Assembly: GCA_016711295.1 (NCBI GenBank)
Contig: JADJTE010000005.1
Span: 124,001-188,000, forward strand
DNA: 64,000 bases
Source: Sphingobacteriales bacterium
GTDB taxonomy: Bacteria > Bacteroidota > Bacteroidia > Chitinophagales > UBA2359
Direction: 5' to 3'
Positions 21,376 through 30,849 of the stretch are shown piece after piece. The first letter of the stretch is position 1. Each line of letters starts with the position of its first letter. The notes beneath the pieces were generated by a model, which worked only from the letters and a program-made list of their open reading frames with translations, ran no database searches and was not told the origin of the DNA. The translations under genes and the position numbers were made by a program.

Positions 21376-21914
21376 TCATACCATTCGGGGCATCAATTGT
21401 TTGCTCATTTCCCACAATACTACGCCTACACTCACCGAAATATTGAGCGAATGTTTCGTGCCGAACTGCGGTATCTCTACGCACCAATCGCCCATCGCTA
21501 AGGCAGCCTCGTCCACGCCCTTTACTTCGTGCCCAAACACCAGCGCGTAGGATTTTCCTGCCTCGAATATAGCTTCCGACAAGACTTTACTGCCCTCTAT
21601 TTGCTCTACTATCACAATAGTATAGCCCTCTTGGCGCAAATAGCTAAGGGCATCGACCGTATTGTCGAAAAACGCCAAGCCACGGAGTCTTCCGCGCCTA
21701 ATGCGGTTTTGTGTATCTCTTTGTGCGGTGGGCAAGCCGTGATACCGCATAGGCAAATGCCTGCACATAAAAAAGCGTCGGCAGTGCGAAACACCGACCC
21801 CACATTATACAAACTGCGCACATTGTCTAATACCAATACAACGGGTATTTTGTCGGCAGATTTGAACTCGGCGACCGATAAACGGTTCAGTTCGTCGTTA
21901 TGTAATTTACGCAT
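21376..21914 (-). CDS. SpoU/TrmH-family RNA ribose methyltransferase (frameshifted)
   Basis: SPOUT methyltransferases of this family 2'-O-methylate tRNA or rRNA using SAM bound in a trefoil knot. Motif 1 is VVLVLDNVRSLYNVGSVFRTAD. The frame breaks near 21680 (after LGAEDSVAW) and resumes with FFDNTVDALSYLRQEGY, then motif 2 VFGHEVKGVDE and motif 3 FGTKHSLNISVSVGVVLWE. Rejoined it is about 175 residues, a short SPOUT domain without the L30-like extension. The start at 21914 overlaps the end of the neighbouring methyltransferase gene by 8 bp, so the two are co-transcribed. The specific target nucleotide cannot be told. Confidence 0.88.
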
Positions 21915-22878
21915 CGATTTTGAAGCAATAATGTATTGATTTGTTTCGGAAATCTTCGGGAATACTTTGGCGCGTTACATCTCTAATTTGGTCAGCAGCA
22001 ACATCAATATCAGCAATCGACAGCCGAAATGAGCGACAATTAGTCGAAAAATAGAGTATTCCACCACGCCGTAGCCGTCGCAAACATTGATTGATAAGCC
22101 GTACATGGTCGCGTTGTATCTCTAATATATCGTCCATACGTTTGCTATTCGAAAACGTAGGAGGATCTAACACAATAAGGTCATAATTAGGTATAGCGGG
22201 GGATTCTCGTAGCCATCGCAATACATCGGCTTGCACATATCGATAGCGATTTGGGTCGGTATATTGATTGAGTGCCATATTGCGCTGCGCCCATTGCAGA
22301 TAAGTGTTCGATAAATCGATGCTTGTCACCGTAGCGGCGTTGCCAGCGGCAGCATACACGCTAAAAGCCCCTGTATATGCAAACAAATTGAGTACATGCA
22401 AACCTTCGGCGGCTTTTCTCACCCATTGGCGCGTAGGTCGGTGGTCGAGAAACAAGCCCGTGTCGAGATAATCCGACAAATTGACTTCGAATAACAAGCC
22501 ATTTTCCGATACCGTGAATATAGCTTGGCGTTGGTCAAACTTTTCATATTGCGCTATGCCCGCTTGTCGGTCGCGCCATTTAACGAATAATTTTTCGGGC
22601 GGCAGAGCAAAAAAATCGAGGCAGACCCGCTGGCAGCCGCGCCACCAATCGGCATATTGTTCGGGGTTTAAGGTATGTTTGCGTTTATATTCCGCTACAT
22701 GCAAACAATCGCCATATACATCGATGGCTAATGGGAACTGTGGCATGTCGTCGTCATACACCCGAAAGCAAGTAATGCCCTGCCGCTTTGCCCATTTGCC
22801 GATATGTCGGTAGTTTTTGGCAAGTCTATTTTTAAAATCGCCGAATGGAGGAGCGGTGTAATGGTCGTTGATGTCCAA
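21907..22878 (-). CDS. Class I rRNA methyltransferase, RlmK/RlmI-like
   Basis: It resembles the C-terminal half of RlmKL, which makes m7G in 23S rRNA. Visible are FKNRLAKNYRHIGKWAKRQG, the SAM loop VLNLFAYTGAFSVYAAAG, VTSIDLSNTYLQWAQRNM, the catalytic-site motif LDPPTFSNSKRM, QRDHVRLINQCLRRLRRGG and a C-terminal DFRNKSIHYCFKI. An ATG at 22983 lies upstream of the promoter at 22911-22940, so it is probably not the start. With transcription beginning near 22904, the first in-frame candidate is TTG at 22878 (LDINDHYTAPPF); an undetected indel hiding an ATG is also possible. Coupled to the downstream SPOUT gene. Confidence 0.85.
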   Translation of the reverse strand: MDINDHYTAPPFGDFKNRLAKNYRHIGKWAKRQGITCFRVYDDDMPQFPLAIDVYGDCLHVAEYKRKHTLNPEQYADWWRGCQRVCLDFFALPPEKLFVKWRDRQAGIAQYEKFDQRQAIFTVSENGLLFEVNLSDYLDTGLFLDHRPTRQWVRKAAEGLHVLNLFAYTGAFSVYAAAGNAATVTSIDLSNTYLQWAQRNMALNQYTDPNRYRYVQADVLRWLRESPAIPNYDLIVLDPPTFSNSKRMDDILEIQRDHVRLINQCLRRLRRGGILYFSTNCRSFRLSIADIDVAADQIRDVTRQSIPEDFRNKSIHYCFKIDA

Positions 22879-22910
22879 TATCGTCTTGGAAATGGTATAG
22901 TTTGAGCCGG

Positions 22911-22940
22911 CAAAGGTACGCCAAAAATTAGAAGTAACAA
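22911..22940 (-). promoter_or_regulatory. Promoter of the RNA methyltransferase pair
   Basis: On the minus strand: TTG (22938-22940), a 19-bp spacer, TACCTTTG (22911-22918). It implies a transcription start near 22904 and so argues against the ATG at 22983 as the start of the methyltransferase gene. Confidence 0.65.
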
Positions 22941-22988
22941 GGCAGCAATAGTGCTTTGAAGGGTGTTTGCAGTATATTGTCAAAAATG

Positions 22989-23020
22989 TTTGGCTATATG
23001 GCGCAATTATCGTACCTTTG
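22989..23020 (+). promoter_or_regulatory. Promoter of the ATP-grasp gene
   Basis: TTTG (22989-22992), a 20-bp spacer, TACCTTTG (23013-23020), matching the Bacteroidota consensus. It is divergent from the promoter at 22911-22940. The GTG start at 23053 lies 32 bp downstream. Confidence 0.7.
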
Positions 23021-23052
23021 CGGCGTTTTTTGACTTAAAACCCTTACACATA

Positions 23053-24269
23053 GTGAAAAAAATTGGAATTTTACACGGGCGCGAAAGTTCGTTCCCCGCA
23101 GCGTTAGTAGCGCGTATCAATGCCAAAAATGTCGAAGGCATCGTAGCCGAACCCGTTTCGCTCAATAAAGTGATGCAAGGCTACCCCAGCGATTATGCTG
23201 TCATTTTCGACCGCATCTCGCAAGATGTGCCTTTTTATCGCGGCTTTCTCAAAAACGCCGCTCTCATGGGCACGGCAGTAATTAACAATCCTTTTTGGTG
23301 GAGTGCCGACGAGAAGTTTTTTAACAATTGCCTTGCCGTACATATCGGCGTGCCTGTCCCGAAAACAGTATTACTACCTTCGCACGAGCACCCCGACGAC
23401 ACCAATGCCGATTCGTTCACCAACCTAAAATACCCCTTAGATTGGGAATCGATTTTTGGTTATGTAGGCTTCCCCGCCTTCATGAAACCATTTTCGGGCG
23501 GCGGCTGGAAAAGTGTGTACAAATTGGATACAGTGCAGGATTTTGGGAAAAACACCAAGAAACCGGACAATTAGTAATGATGTTGCAAGAAGCTATCGAG
23601 TTCGAGTCGTATTTTCGTTGCTACTGCATAGGCGGCAAACACGTTCGCATTATGCACTACGAACCCCGCAACCCTCACCATTTGCGCTATGTAGCTAATC
23701 ACGACATTTCGCCCGAATTGCTGCAAACTATCCACGACCACGTATTGCGCCTCAACCGCGCTTTGGGCTACGACTTCAACACCGTCGAATTTGCCGTCCG
23801 CGACGGTATTCCCTACGCCATCGACTTCTGCAACCCCGCACCCGATGCCGACGTACATTCGGTAGGCGAAGAAAACTTTGAGTGGGTCGTAGAAACCGTA
23901 GCTAACTACGCCATCGAACGCGCCCTTGCCCAAAAACCCGGACAAGACAACCTAACTTGGGGCTCGTATATGCGCTATGCCACAGGCGCAGTAGGGTCGT
24001 TCCAACCCGTTATCGGCGAAGTTGCCAAGGCTACTGCTGTCATTGACCGCCTCAGCATCGAAAAAGCCGAGAGCAATACGGCTAACGACCTCACTAAAAT
24101 TGTGGGTATCGGCACGGTCATTGCCAAAAAACTGCACGATATTGGGATTTATACCTTCCGCCAATTGAGCCAACTTACCAGCCAAGACATCGAAATTATC
24201 ACCGAAGCCATTAAGTTTTTCCCGGTCGCATCGAGCGTGACAATTGGAAAGAGCAAGCCGCTGCATTGA
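23053..24269 (+). CDS. ATP-grasp ligase-like protein with C-terminal helix-hairpin-helix domain (frameshifted)
   Basis: ATP-grasp enzymes join a carboxylate to an amine or thiol through an acyl phosphate. The start is taken as GTG at 23053 (KKIGILHGRESSFPAAL), since the promoter lies just before it and an upstream ATG at 22963 precedes that promoter. The nucleotide-binding part shows YVGFPAFMKPFSGGGWKSVYK. The frame breaks at the T run 23541-23544 (one T missing restores DFWEKHQETGQ). The Mg-site region is FNTVEFAVRDGIPYAIDFCNP. The last 45 residues (DLTKIVGIGTVIAKKLHDIG..TFRQLSQL) form an HhH domain like those in the gene at 43253-44836. Rejoined length is about 405 residues. Substrate unknown; the HhH tail on an ATP-grasp protein is unusual. 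Confidence 0.8.
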
Positions 24270-24318
24270 GTTAAATAGCCGATAACAGAGGCTCTATACG
24301 CATAATTTTTGCCCCAAA

Positions 24319-24349
24319 TTGACATTATCGCCAATTTGGGGTAATTTTG
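24319..24349 (+). promoter_or_regulatory. Promoter of the glycosyltransferase gene
   Basis: TTG (24319-24321), a 20-bp spacer, TAATTTTG (24342-24349). It lies 21 bp before the preferred start at 24371 and favours that start over the ATG at 24347. Confidence 0.6.
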
Positions 24350-24370
24350 TGCCCTTACTGCCTGCCGTTT

Positions 24371-25513
24371 ATGCCTATATCCACGCCAACACACCTACAC
24401 GTCGTAGCTTTCGACCTGCCCTATCCGCCTGATTATGGTGGGGCAATAGATGTGTATTATAAATTGAAAGCCCTGCACCGCTTAGGCGTTTCGGTGGTGT
24501 TGCACGCTTTTTTGTATGGCAAAAAACGGCAGACAGATACGCCTTTGGCAGAATTTTGTACTCAAATATATACCTATCCGCGCTTGTCGGCAATGCAGAG
24601 CCGAATAGGTCAATATCCCTATATAGTTGGTTCGCGGCGTTCGGACGATTTGTGGCGCAATTTGTGTGCCGACCAATGCCCTATACTATTCGAGGGTTTG
24701 CATACCTGCGCTTATTTGCCCCAAGCACGAGCGGCGGGGCGCGTTGCTATGGTGCGTATGCACAATATCGAAGCCGATTATTACGCTTCTCTATATCGGT
24801 CGAGTAGTTGGGGGCTGAAAAAGATATACTACGGCGCGGAGGCGATGCTATTGCGCCGCTACGAGCGCGTATTGTCCTATGCCGATGTTGTTTGGGCTAT
24901 TTCGCCCGCCGATACTGCCTATTTTCAGCAATATTACCCAACCCGTTATTTGCCCGCTTTCCATGCCTACGACGCGCCCGTTTCACAATTAGGCAAGGGC
25001 AATTACGCGCTGTATCATGCCAATTTGGGGGTGCGCGAAAACGAGATAGCTGCTTTGTTTTTGCTTCGCGAAGTATTTTCGCTGGGCAGTGCTTTGCCTT
25101 TGCGCTTAGTGATAGCGGGCAAAAACCCTACTATCGCCCTACAAAAAGCCATTGCGCAATGCCCCAACGCGCTACTATTGCCCAACCCCGACGCAGACTA
25201 TATGCGCCAATTGATAGCCGATGCGCAGGTACAATTATTGCCTACATTCCAAGCTACGGGCATCAAGTTAAAATTGCTCGAAAGCCTATTTAATGGGCGT
25301 TTTTGCCTCGCTAATACGCCGATGGTAGCGCATACGGGCTTGGAAGATTTATGTATCGTGGCTGATACGGCTTCCGATTTTGTGGCTGCCCTGCACCGAA
25401 TAGCCGATATGCCCTTTACAGAAGCCCACCGCGACCACCGCCGCCAAGTATTGTCGCGTTTGTTTGATAATGCCCAAGGTGCCGCCCAATTATGGCAAAC
25501 TGCTTGTGGATAA
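24371..25513 (+). CDS. GT4-type glycosyltransferase
   Basis: A GT-B-fold family 4 enzyme that transfers a sugar from a nucleotide donor, probably for cell-surface glycan. The N-terminal domain starts HLHVVAFDLPYPPDYGGAIDVYYKLKAL, the glycine-rich acceptor-side loop. The acceptor-domain motif VRMHNIEADYYASL follows in the middle. The donor domain has LRLVIAGKNPT and, near the end, the region normally carrying the E-x7-E motif: LPTFQATGIKLKLLESLFNGRFCLANTPMV. The start at 24371 (MPISTPTHLHVV) is chosen because a promoter ends at 24349. No other glycan gene is adjacent, so the product remains unknown. Confidence 0.85.
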   Translation: MPISTPTHLHVVAFDLPYPPDYGGAIDVYYKLKALHRLGVSVVLHAFLYGKKRQTDTPLAEFCTQIYTYPRLSAMQSRIGQYPYIVGSRRSDDLWRNLCADQCPILFEGLHTCAYLPQARAAGRVAMVRMHNIEADYYASLYRSSSWGLKKIYYGAEAMLLRRYERVLSYADVVWAISPADTAYFQQYYPTRYLPAFHAYDAPVSQLGKGNYALYHANLGVRENEIAALFLLREVFSLGSALPLRLVIAGKNPTIALQKAIAQCPNALLLPNPDADYMRQLIADAQVQLLPTFQATGIKLKLLESLFNGRFCLANTPMVAHTGLEDLCIVADTASDFVAALHRIADMPFTEAHRDHRRQVLSRLFDNAQGAAQLWQTACG

Positions 25514-25561
25514 GTACGTTTGAGAAAATTTTGAAAGATAAGATTACTGCGCCCAATTGCC

Positions 25562-26056
25562 TTATTTCGGAGTGCTGAACGATTTGAGTACATCGCCCGA
25601 AAAGAGTAGGGGTAACAACTCCGACATAGTGCGGATAACTGCTACTTTGGTGCCACTGCCGAGCAGGTAAATACAAATTGGTTGCTTAAATTTATGCTCG
25701 TATTCAGCAATTACTTGGCGACACCCGCCACAAGGCGATACAATTTGGTCGAAATCGGGGTGATGTTCGTAATTGACTGTAACAGCTATGCCGCGTGGCG
25801 CAATATCGGGTTTGATGGCGGATGCATAAAATAGGGCTACGCGTTCGGCACACAAACCGCTTGGATAGGCGGCGTTTTCTTGGTTATTGCCCTGATAGAT
25901 GCTTCCGTCAGACAGCCATACGGCAGCAGCTACTTGAAAATTGGAATAGGGGGCGTAGGCATTGTGTAGGGCGGCTTTGGCAGCTGCAAAAAGTTGTCGT
26001 TCCGCTTCGCTAAAACTATTGTAATGGTCGTATAGTTCGACATGGCATTCACACAT
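25562..26056 (-). CDS. cdd: Cytidine deaminase
   Basis: This zinc enzyme deaminates cytidine and deoxycytidine to uridine forms for pyrimidine salvage. The zinc site is CAERVA (Cys ligand and catalytic Glu) with PCGGCRQ (two Cys ligands), which is the compact tetrameric type. The substrate region AAKAALHNAYAPYSNFQVAAAVWLSDG and QENAAYPSGLCAERV is intact. The length of 164 residues is slightly above normal, because of a short N-terminal extension (MCECHVELYDHYNSF). Its start is 24 bp after the stop of lptC on the same strand. Confidence 0.95.
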   Translation of the reverse strand: MCECHVELYDHYNSFSEAERQLFAAAKAALHNAYAPYSNFQVAAAVWLSDGSIYQGNNQENAAYPSGLCAERVALFYASAIKPDIAPRGIAVTVNYEHHPDFDQIVSPCGGCRQVIAEYEHKFKQPICIYLLGSGTKVAVIRTMSELLPLLFSGDVLKSFSTPK

Positions 26057-26079
26057 GTGAGGGTTTTCATGGCATATAA

Positions 26080-26641
26080 TTATTGTCCAAATTGTCCCGA
26101 CTGCAATTTGAGCGTACCTGTGATGTATTTAATTTTATAGCGGCTAAAATCTTGCTCGGCTTCTAATCCTTCGCCCGTTATCTGTTCGTTATCGGTGGTG
26201 ACTTTAACGGTTTTGGTCGAGGTGATTTTTTTGGTTTTTTTCGTCCCAGACGAGTTCGTCTGTTTCGAGGCGTTCGTTTTTTAGGTTACTTTGCCAAACT
26301 ACGTTATTTCTGATGGTTGTACTGCGGTCTTTTTCGTAGCGGGTGGCTTGGTCGGCGGTGAGCGTACCTTGTGGGATAGCATTGTCAAAAAACGTGACTT
26401 TTATGCCTTCGGGAAATTCGGTATAGGCATCTTTGACCTTGTGGCGCAGTAGCAAGGGGGCAGCTACGGTGATGCGTACTTCACCTATATCGCTATAGGT
26501 GATATGTGGATTTTTGACGGTTTCGACGGCGGTATTGGCTACTTCGCCTAATTTGCCCATATCATCTAAGGTACTACTACCGCAAGCGAGGGTTAGCAGC
26601 CCGTATACGAACAAAAAAAAAGAGATAATTGGACGCAGCAA
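26080..26641 (-). CDS. lptC: LPS export protein LptC-like lipoprotein (frameshifted)
   Basis: LptC is the bitopic or lipid-anchored link that passes lipopolysaccharide from LptBFG to LptA. The N-terminus has a lipobox (GLLTLAC), as in Bacteroidota versions. Central beta-jellyroll signs are YSDIGEVRITVAAPLL, TEFPEGIKVTFFDN, LTADQATRYEKDRSTTIRNNVVWQSN and ERLETDELVWDEK. At the T run 26226-26232 one extra base breaks the frame; removing it restores KITSTKTVKVTTDNEQITGEGLEAEQDFSRYKI, the diagnostic LptC ending. Rejoined length is about 187 residues. It is followed by cdd. Confidence 0.85.
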
Positions 26642-26755
26642 GGTCGGTAGGCGGTTTTTGGGTTGTTTGGTAATTTTTTTTTAGGGGTCGCTTTGCGAGT
26701 GTGAGGGGCGGCAAAGATACATATCATTGGTCAAATTTTATTGCGGTGTATGGAT

Positions 26756-26790
26756 AAAAAAAGCGCGTTGGGTAACTCACCAACGCGCTG
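26756..26790 (-). terminator. Terminator of the coiled-coil gene
   Basis: On the minus strand the stem AGCGCGTTGG/CCAACGCGCT is followed by seven T (A run at 26756-26762). It lies just after the stop of the gene at 26809. Confidence 0.85.
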
Positions 26791-26808
26791 ACTGATTGCT
26801 TTGCCGCT

Positions 26809-27522
26809 TTATTGCAGATAGCTTTTTATTTTATCTATATCGCTTGTTATTTTGGTGGTTATTTGCTCGTATGCGCCTAAGAAACCGTTGTTCATATCCT
26901 TAATTTTACTACTTGTTTCTTCCAATTCTTTGCTTAATTGGGCTATATCGGCTTGGTGTTGGGCTATTTGTTGTTGCAGGTTGTCTATTTGTGTTTGTTT
27001 TTCTTTGATAAGATTTTCTAAACTTACGCGTTCGTCGCTGCGGGCGCGTATGCTTTCTACGCCGCGCGTATTGAGTTCGGTCGTAAATTGGTCTTTTTCT
27101 TTGTCCAATACACTTTTGTAGAATTGGGCTGTTTGTAGCAGTTTTTCGATGGTCAGCCCCATCGTGCTTGCCGTGGCAAAGGCGGAGCGGTAGCGCGTGG
27201 CTTCGTCTAAGGGTAAATTAGCCAATGCCATGAGTGAAGTGCGAAACTCTAAATAATCGAAGCCTTGTTGGTTGTTTTTTTCGAGGGCTTTGGTCAATAT
27301 TTCCACAAAACGTTTGTTTGCCTCGTTTGTGGGAGCTTGCGTTTTGGGAGCAACGGGTGGTGGGGGCAACTCGTTGCTGGGTTTAGTTTCTACTTTCACC
27401 GATTCGTTTTTGGCAACGGGCTCATCTTTGGCAACGGGTTCATTTTGGGGCGTATCGTCGTTTTTAGCCATATTTTCGTCTTCAACGACGAATATAGATT
27501 TTAAGTTTTTTAGGTTTATCAT
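26809..27522 (-). CDS. Conserved Bacteroidota coiled-coil protein, function unknown
   Basis: The start is taken at 27522 (MINLKNLKSIFVVEDE), which matches the N-terminus I recall for related Bacteroidota proteins; an ATG at 27546 is also in frame. About 237 residues. The parts are a short conserved N-terminus, a Pro/Val/Lys-rich linker with a KDEPVAKNE-like repeat (residues about 20-65), a helical domain (RFVEILTKALEKNNQQGFDYLEFRTSLMAL..LDEATRYRSAFATASTMGLT), and a coiled coil (IKEKQTQIDNLQQQIAQHQ). There is no signal peptide or membrane segment, so it is cytoplasmic. Alone on its strand with its own terminator. The function is not known to me. Confidence 0.75.
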   Translation of the reverse strand: MINLKNLKSIFVVEDENMAKNDDTPQNEPVAKDEPVAKNESVKVETKPSNELPPPPVAPKTQAPTNEANKRFVEILTKALEKNNQQGFDYLEFRTSLMALANLPLDEATRYRSAFATASTMGLTIEKLLQTAQFYKSVLDKEKDQFTTELNTRGVESIRARSDERVSLENLIKEKQTQIDNLQQQIAQHQADIAQLSKELEETSSKIKDMNNGFLGAYEQITTKITSDIDKIKSYLQ

Positions 27523-27597
27523 GGATATGAATGGTTTTTTAGGCAAAAATAGCTATTTTTTTGGGTTTGGGCAATAAAAAAGGGGATAAAAAAATTT

Positions 27598-28994
27598 TTA
27601 AGCTACTGTTCCCTCGCGAGTTACTAGTCCTGCTTTGGCGGCTAAACCTCTTTGTAATGGATTTTCGTTCATTTCGGCATAGTTGTATCGGTTGCGGGCG
27701 ATATCTAATGCCATAAATACGGCACTTCGGAACGACTCTTCGGAGGCGATGTTTTTTCCTGCTATATCATAGGCGGTGCCGTGGTCGGGCGAGGTGCGCA
27801 CGATGGGTAGCCCTGTATAATTTACGCCGTGCCCAAAACTGAGGGCTTTGAAAGGAATCAATCCTTGGTCGTGGTACATGGCTAAAATAGCGTCGAAGCG
27901 GGAATACATGCCCGACCCAAAAACCATCGGCGGCGAAAGGTCCGAATACATGGCATGTTGTTGTTGGTTGACTTTTTCGATAGCGGGTTTGAGTATCAAA
28001 TCGTCTTCGCTGCCTATCAATCCGTCGTCGCCTGCGTGGGGGTTGAGCGACAAAACGGCGATTTTGGGTGCATAATGCCAAAATCGACGAGGAGCGTTTG
28101 GGTCATGATGGTCATTTTTTGATTAATAGGTCGGTGCTGATATTTTCGGCTACGTCTTTGATGGGCAGATGGTTAGTTGCCAAACCGACTTTGAGAATAT
28201 TGCTCACCAATAGCATTACACTATTGGGGCGTTAAATTTTGGGTCAAATATTCGGTATGCCCCATAAACCCGTTGCTTTCGTTATGGACATGGTGTTTGT
28301 TGATGGGTGCGGTTACGATAGCTTCTAAATGTTTGTTTTGTAGGTCGAATGTAGCGGCTTCTAGGGCTTGGAAGGCATAATCACCCATTTTTTTGTTGGG
28401 TTTTCCTATCGTAATTGGCACTTCATCTGTCCAGCAGTTGATGATATTGCAAATGCCGTGTTTTATTTTAGTAATATTATGAGCAATATGATAATTAAAG
28501 GCATCAAATTGCAATACTTTTCGGTGGTAGGACATTGCTCGCGACGAACCATAGATAACAGGCGTACAATGCTCCAACATGCGACTATCCTGAAACGTTT
28601 TGATAATGACTTCTATCGCAATAGAGTTCATGTCGCCTATCGTGATACCTATGATAGGTCTGTGTTTTGCTGGTTCTTCTTCTTTTTCGCTTGTTTGTTT
28701 CTGGGTAGTATATTTGTGTTTTTCTTGTTCGTCGGGCAAAAGCGGTGTTAGCGATTCTTGCTCTCTGATACTCAGCATTGTCTCCTCCTCACCGTCGCTG
28801 AGGGGCGGTGGTGGATTATTGTTGTTATTGCGCTCGTTTTTGGGGTTTTGCTGCTTATTTTTATCGGTTGTATAGCGGTGTTGTTGATTTTGGCGGTCGC
28901 GTTGGCGGTTATCGCCTTGCGGATATTGGGTGCGGGGTTGTTTTTTGCCCTTTTCGTGTTGTTCGGGTGGGTTGGATTTGGGGTGTTCGTCCAT
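27598..28994 (-). CDS. pdxA: 4-hydroxythreonine-4-phosphate dehydrogenase PdxA (several frameshifts, long N-terminal extension)
   Basis: PdxA oxidises 4-phosphohydroxy-L-threonine in pyridoxal phosphate synthesis, using NAD and a divalent metal. Family signs are IIGITIGDMNSIAIEVIIKTF, VTAPINKHHVHNESNGFMGHTEYLTQ, LSLNPHAGDDGLIG, MYHDQGLIPFKALSFGHGVNYTGLPIVRTSPDHGTAYDIAGK. The frame is broken at least four times between 28060 and 28240, partly in homopolymers (T6 at 28115-28120). Two oddities stand out. About 110 low-complexity polar residues precede the enzyme (Gln/Asn/Pro/Lys-rich, with an NNNNN-PPPPL stretch). The usual GIG of the GDxxGIGPE motif reads SIA. The true start may lie inside the extension, for example at MLSIREQESLTPLL. 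Confidence 0.85.
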
Positions 28995-29187
28995 ATATTA
29001 TGATTTTGGGTTGTTTGCATGGCGCGATTTATCGCGTCTTGATATAAGTAATGCTAAAATAATAAGTTAACGATTTAGGTTTCAAAAACATGCCGCTTGC
29101 TTGGTTTGCTGTTTCGATTTCGCTAAGTTATTTTTTGACCGGTACTAAACAGCAATACGATTTATCGCGCCGCTACGTTTGGATTGA

Positions 29188-30642
29188 TTATTGCCCTTGC
29201 TGGCTACGTGCTTTTAGGACGGCGTAAAGGAGGCGCACGCCAAATCCTGACCCGTTTTTGATGCGGTATCCTGTGGTGGTTTGGTTCCAGCCTGTGGGTG
29301 CCATATCTATATGCAGCCAAGGGTAGTCGGTAAAATATTCTAAAAATTTGCCTGCTGTAATAGAACCTGCGCCTGGTCCGCCGGTATTTTTTATGTCGGC
29401 AATATCGGATTTGATTTGTTCGAAATATTCGTCCCAGAGTGGCATTTCGTTCAAGCGTTCATATACCTCGTAGCTACATTTTTTGACTTGATTTTTGATT
29501 TCTTCGGAGGCATTACCCATCAGCAAGGCACCTTGGTTGCCCATTGCCATTGCTGCTGCACCTGTTAGAGTAGCTATATCTATGACCAATTCGGGTTGGT
29601 ATTGTTTGGCATAAGCGAGTGCATCTCCGAGCAACATGCGCCCTTCGGCATCGGTATTCAATACTTCTACGTGGCTGCCGTCATACATCTTAATGACGTC
29701 GCCTGGTGTGTAGGCGTTTTCGCCAGGGCGGTTGTCGGTAGCGGGAACTAAACCTATCACATGTATGGGCAATTGGTTCATAGCGGCGGCATACAAGGCG
29801 CACATTACGGCTGCGCCACCTGCCATATCGCATTTCATGTGGTCCATTGCGTCGGGAGTGGGTTTGAGGCTTAGTCCGCCTGTGTCATATACCACGCCTT
29901 TGCCCACTAATACGATAGGTTGTTGGTTGACGGCTTTTTTGGGTTTATATTCCATGACGGTAAATGTAGGTGGGTCTTGGCTACCCAAATTGACCGACAG
30001 AATACCGCCCATGCCCATTTTTTGCAATTTCTTTTTGTCGAATACTGTTGTTTTAAAACCCGCTTTTTTGCCTAATTTTTGGGCTTCCTCTGACAGTTGT
30101 ACGGCAGTCATATACATTACGGGCTCGTTGATGAGGTCGCGGGCGGTATATACGGCATCGGTGAGGTGCTGAATTTCGGCTACTTCTGTTTCGGTGGCTG
30201 CGTCGTGGTGTATCCCGATTTGTTCGAGGGTGCTGCGTATCGGTGCAGCATCTTTTTCTTTTTTGTACTTTAAAAATTGGTAACTCGCCAATACCATGCC
30301 TTCGGCAAATAGCAAGGCGGCTTCGGGGAGGTCGCTTTCGTTGGCAATAAATACGGATTTTACCCGCACTTTGTTGAGTTGTGTAGCGGCGGCGGCTCCT
30401 GCATTTCGGCAGTTTTCGAGGGTTTTGTGTTTGTCTTTGTCTATCTCGAAATAGGCAGCGGCTTCCCAGCGGTCGGCACGTCGAAAACCGATGATGACGT
30501 TTTTTGCCTTGATTTGTTCTTGGATATGGGTAGTGTCGAGTTCGTTAAAACCCAATGATGCCCAGTCTGTTTGTGTGCCACCGATATAGATAATAGTGTC
30601 GGTAGGGCTGGCTTGGGCGGCAATTTGGAGGCGCATAAGCAA
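29188..30642 (-). CDS. pepA: Leucyl aminopeptidase (M17 family)
   Basis: A two-zinc cytosolic aminopeptidase that removes N-terminal residues from peptides. The C-terminal catalytic domain shows the full set: VLVGKGVVYDTGGLSLKP (metal Lys and Asp), MKCDMAGGAAVM, VPATDNRPGENAYTPGDVI and the signature NTDAEGRMLLGDAL with IDIATLTGA. The N-terminal domain is about 170 residues. The length of 484 residues is normal. The start could also be two codons downstream at MRLQIAAQ (30636). It is intact, unlike many neighbours, and stands alone between pdxA and an ABC permease. Confidence 0.95.
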   Translation of the reverse strand: MLMRLQIAAQASPTDTIIYIGGTQTDWASLGFNELDTTHIQEQIKAKNVIIGFRRADRWEAAAYFEIDKDKHKTLENCRNAGAAAATQLNKVRVKSVFIANESDLPEAALLFAEGMVLASYQFLKYKKEKDAAPIRSTLEQIGIHHDAATETEVAEIQHLTDAVYTARDLINEPVMYMTAVQLSEEAQKLGKKAGFKTTVFDKKKLQKMGMGGILSVNLGSQDPPTFTVMEYKPKKAVNQQPIVLVGKGVVYDTGGLSLKPTPDAMDHMKCDMAGGAAVMCALYAAAMNQLPIHVIGLVPATDNRPGENAYTPGDVIKMYDGSHVEVLNTDAEGRMLLGDALAYAKQYQPELVIDIATLTGAAAMAMGNQGALLMGNASEEIKNQVKKCSYEVYERLNEMPLWDEYFEQIKSDIADIKNTGGPGAGSITAGKFLEYFTDYPWLHIDMAPTGWNQTTTGYRIKNGSGFGVRLLYAVLKARSQQGQ

Positions 30643-30849
30643 TAAATTTTGATAAAAAGAGGCGTACCTGCTAAGAGGGGTATCGCTAATAACGCCGCAA
30701 AGGTACTACTTTTATTGGGCTTATGTGCTATGCTGCTTGTTAGGAAAATGTGTTAAAAAAATGCAAGCCTTTGCCACTGCCGATAATTACGGAGCAATAG
30801 GCAGGTGGCTGATGTTTTTAGGTCGGGCAAGATAGGCGGTGTTGGTTCG

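Noticed and set aside
28758..29047. Hydrophobic open frames on the plus strand opposite the pdxA N-terminus
   Set aside because: They arise from reading the Gln/Asn/Pro-rich extension in reverse, which gives Leu/Val-rich nonsense.
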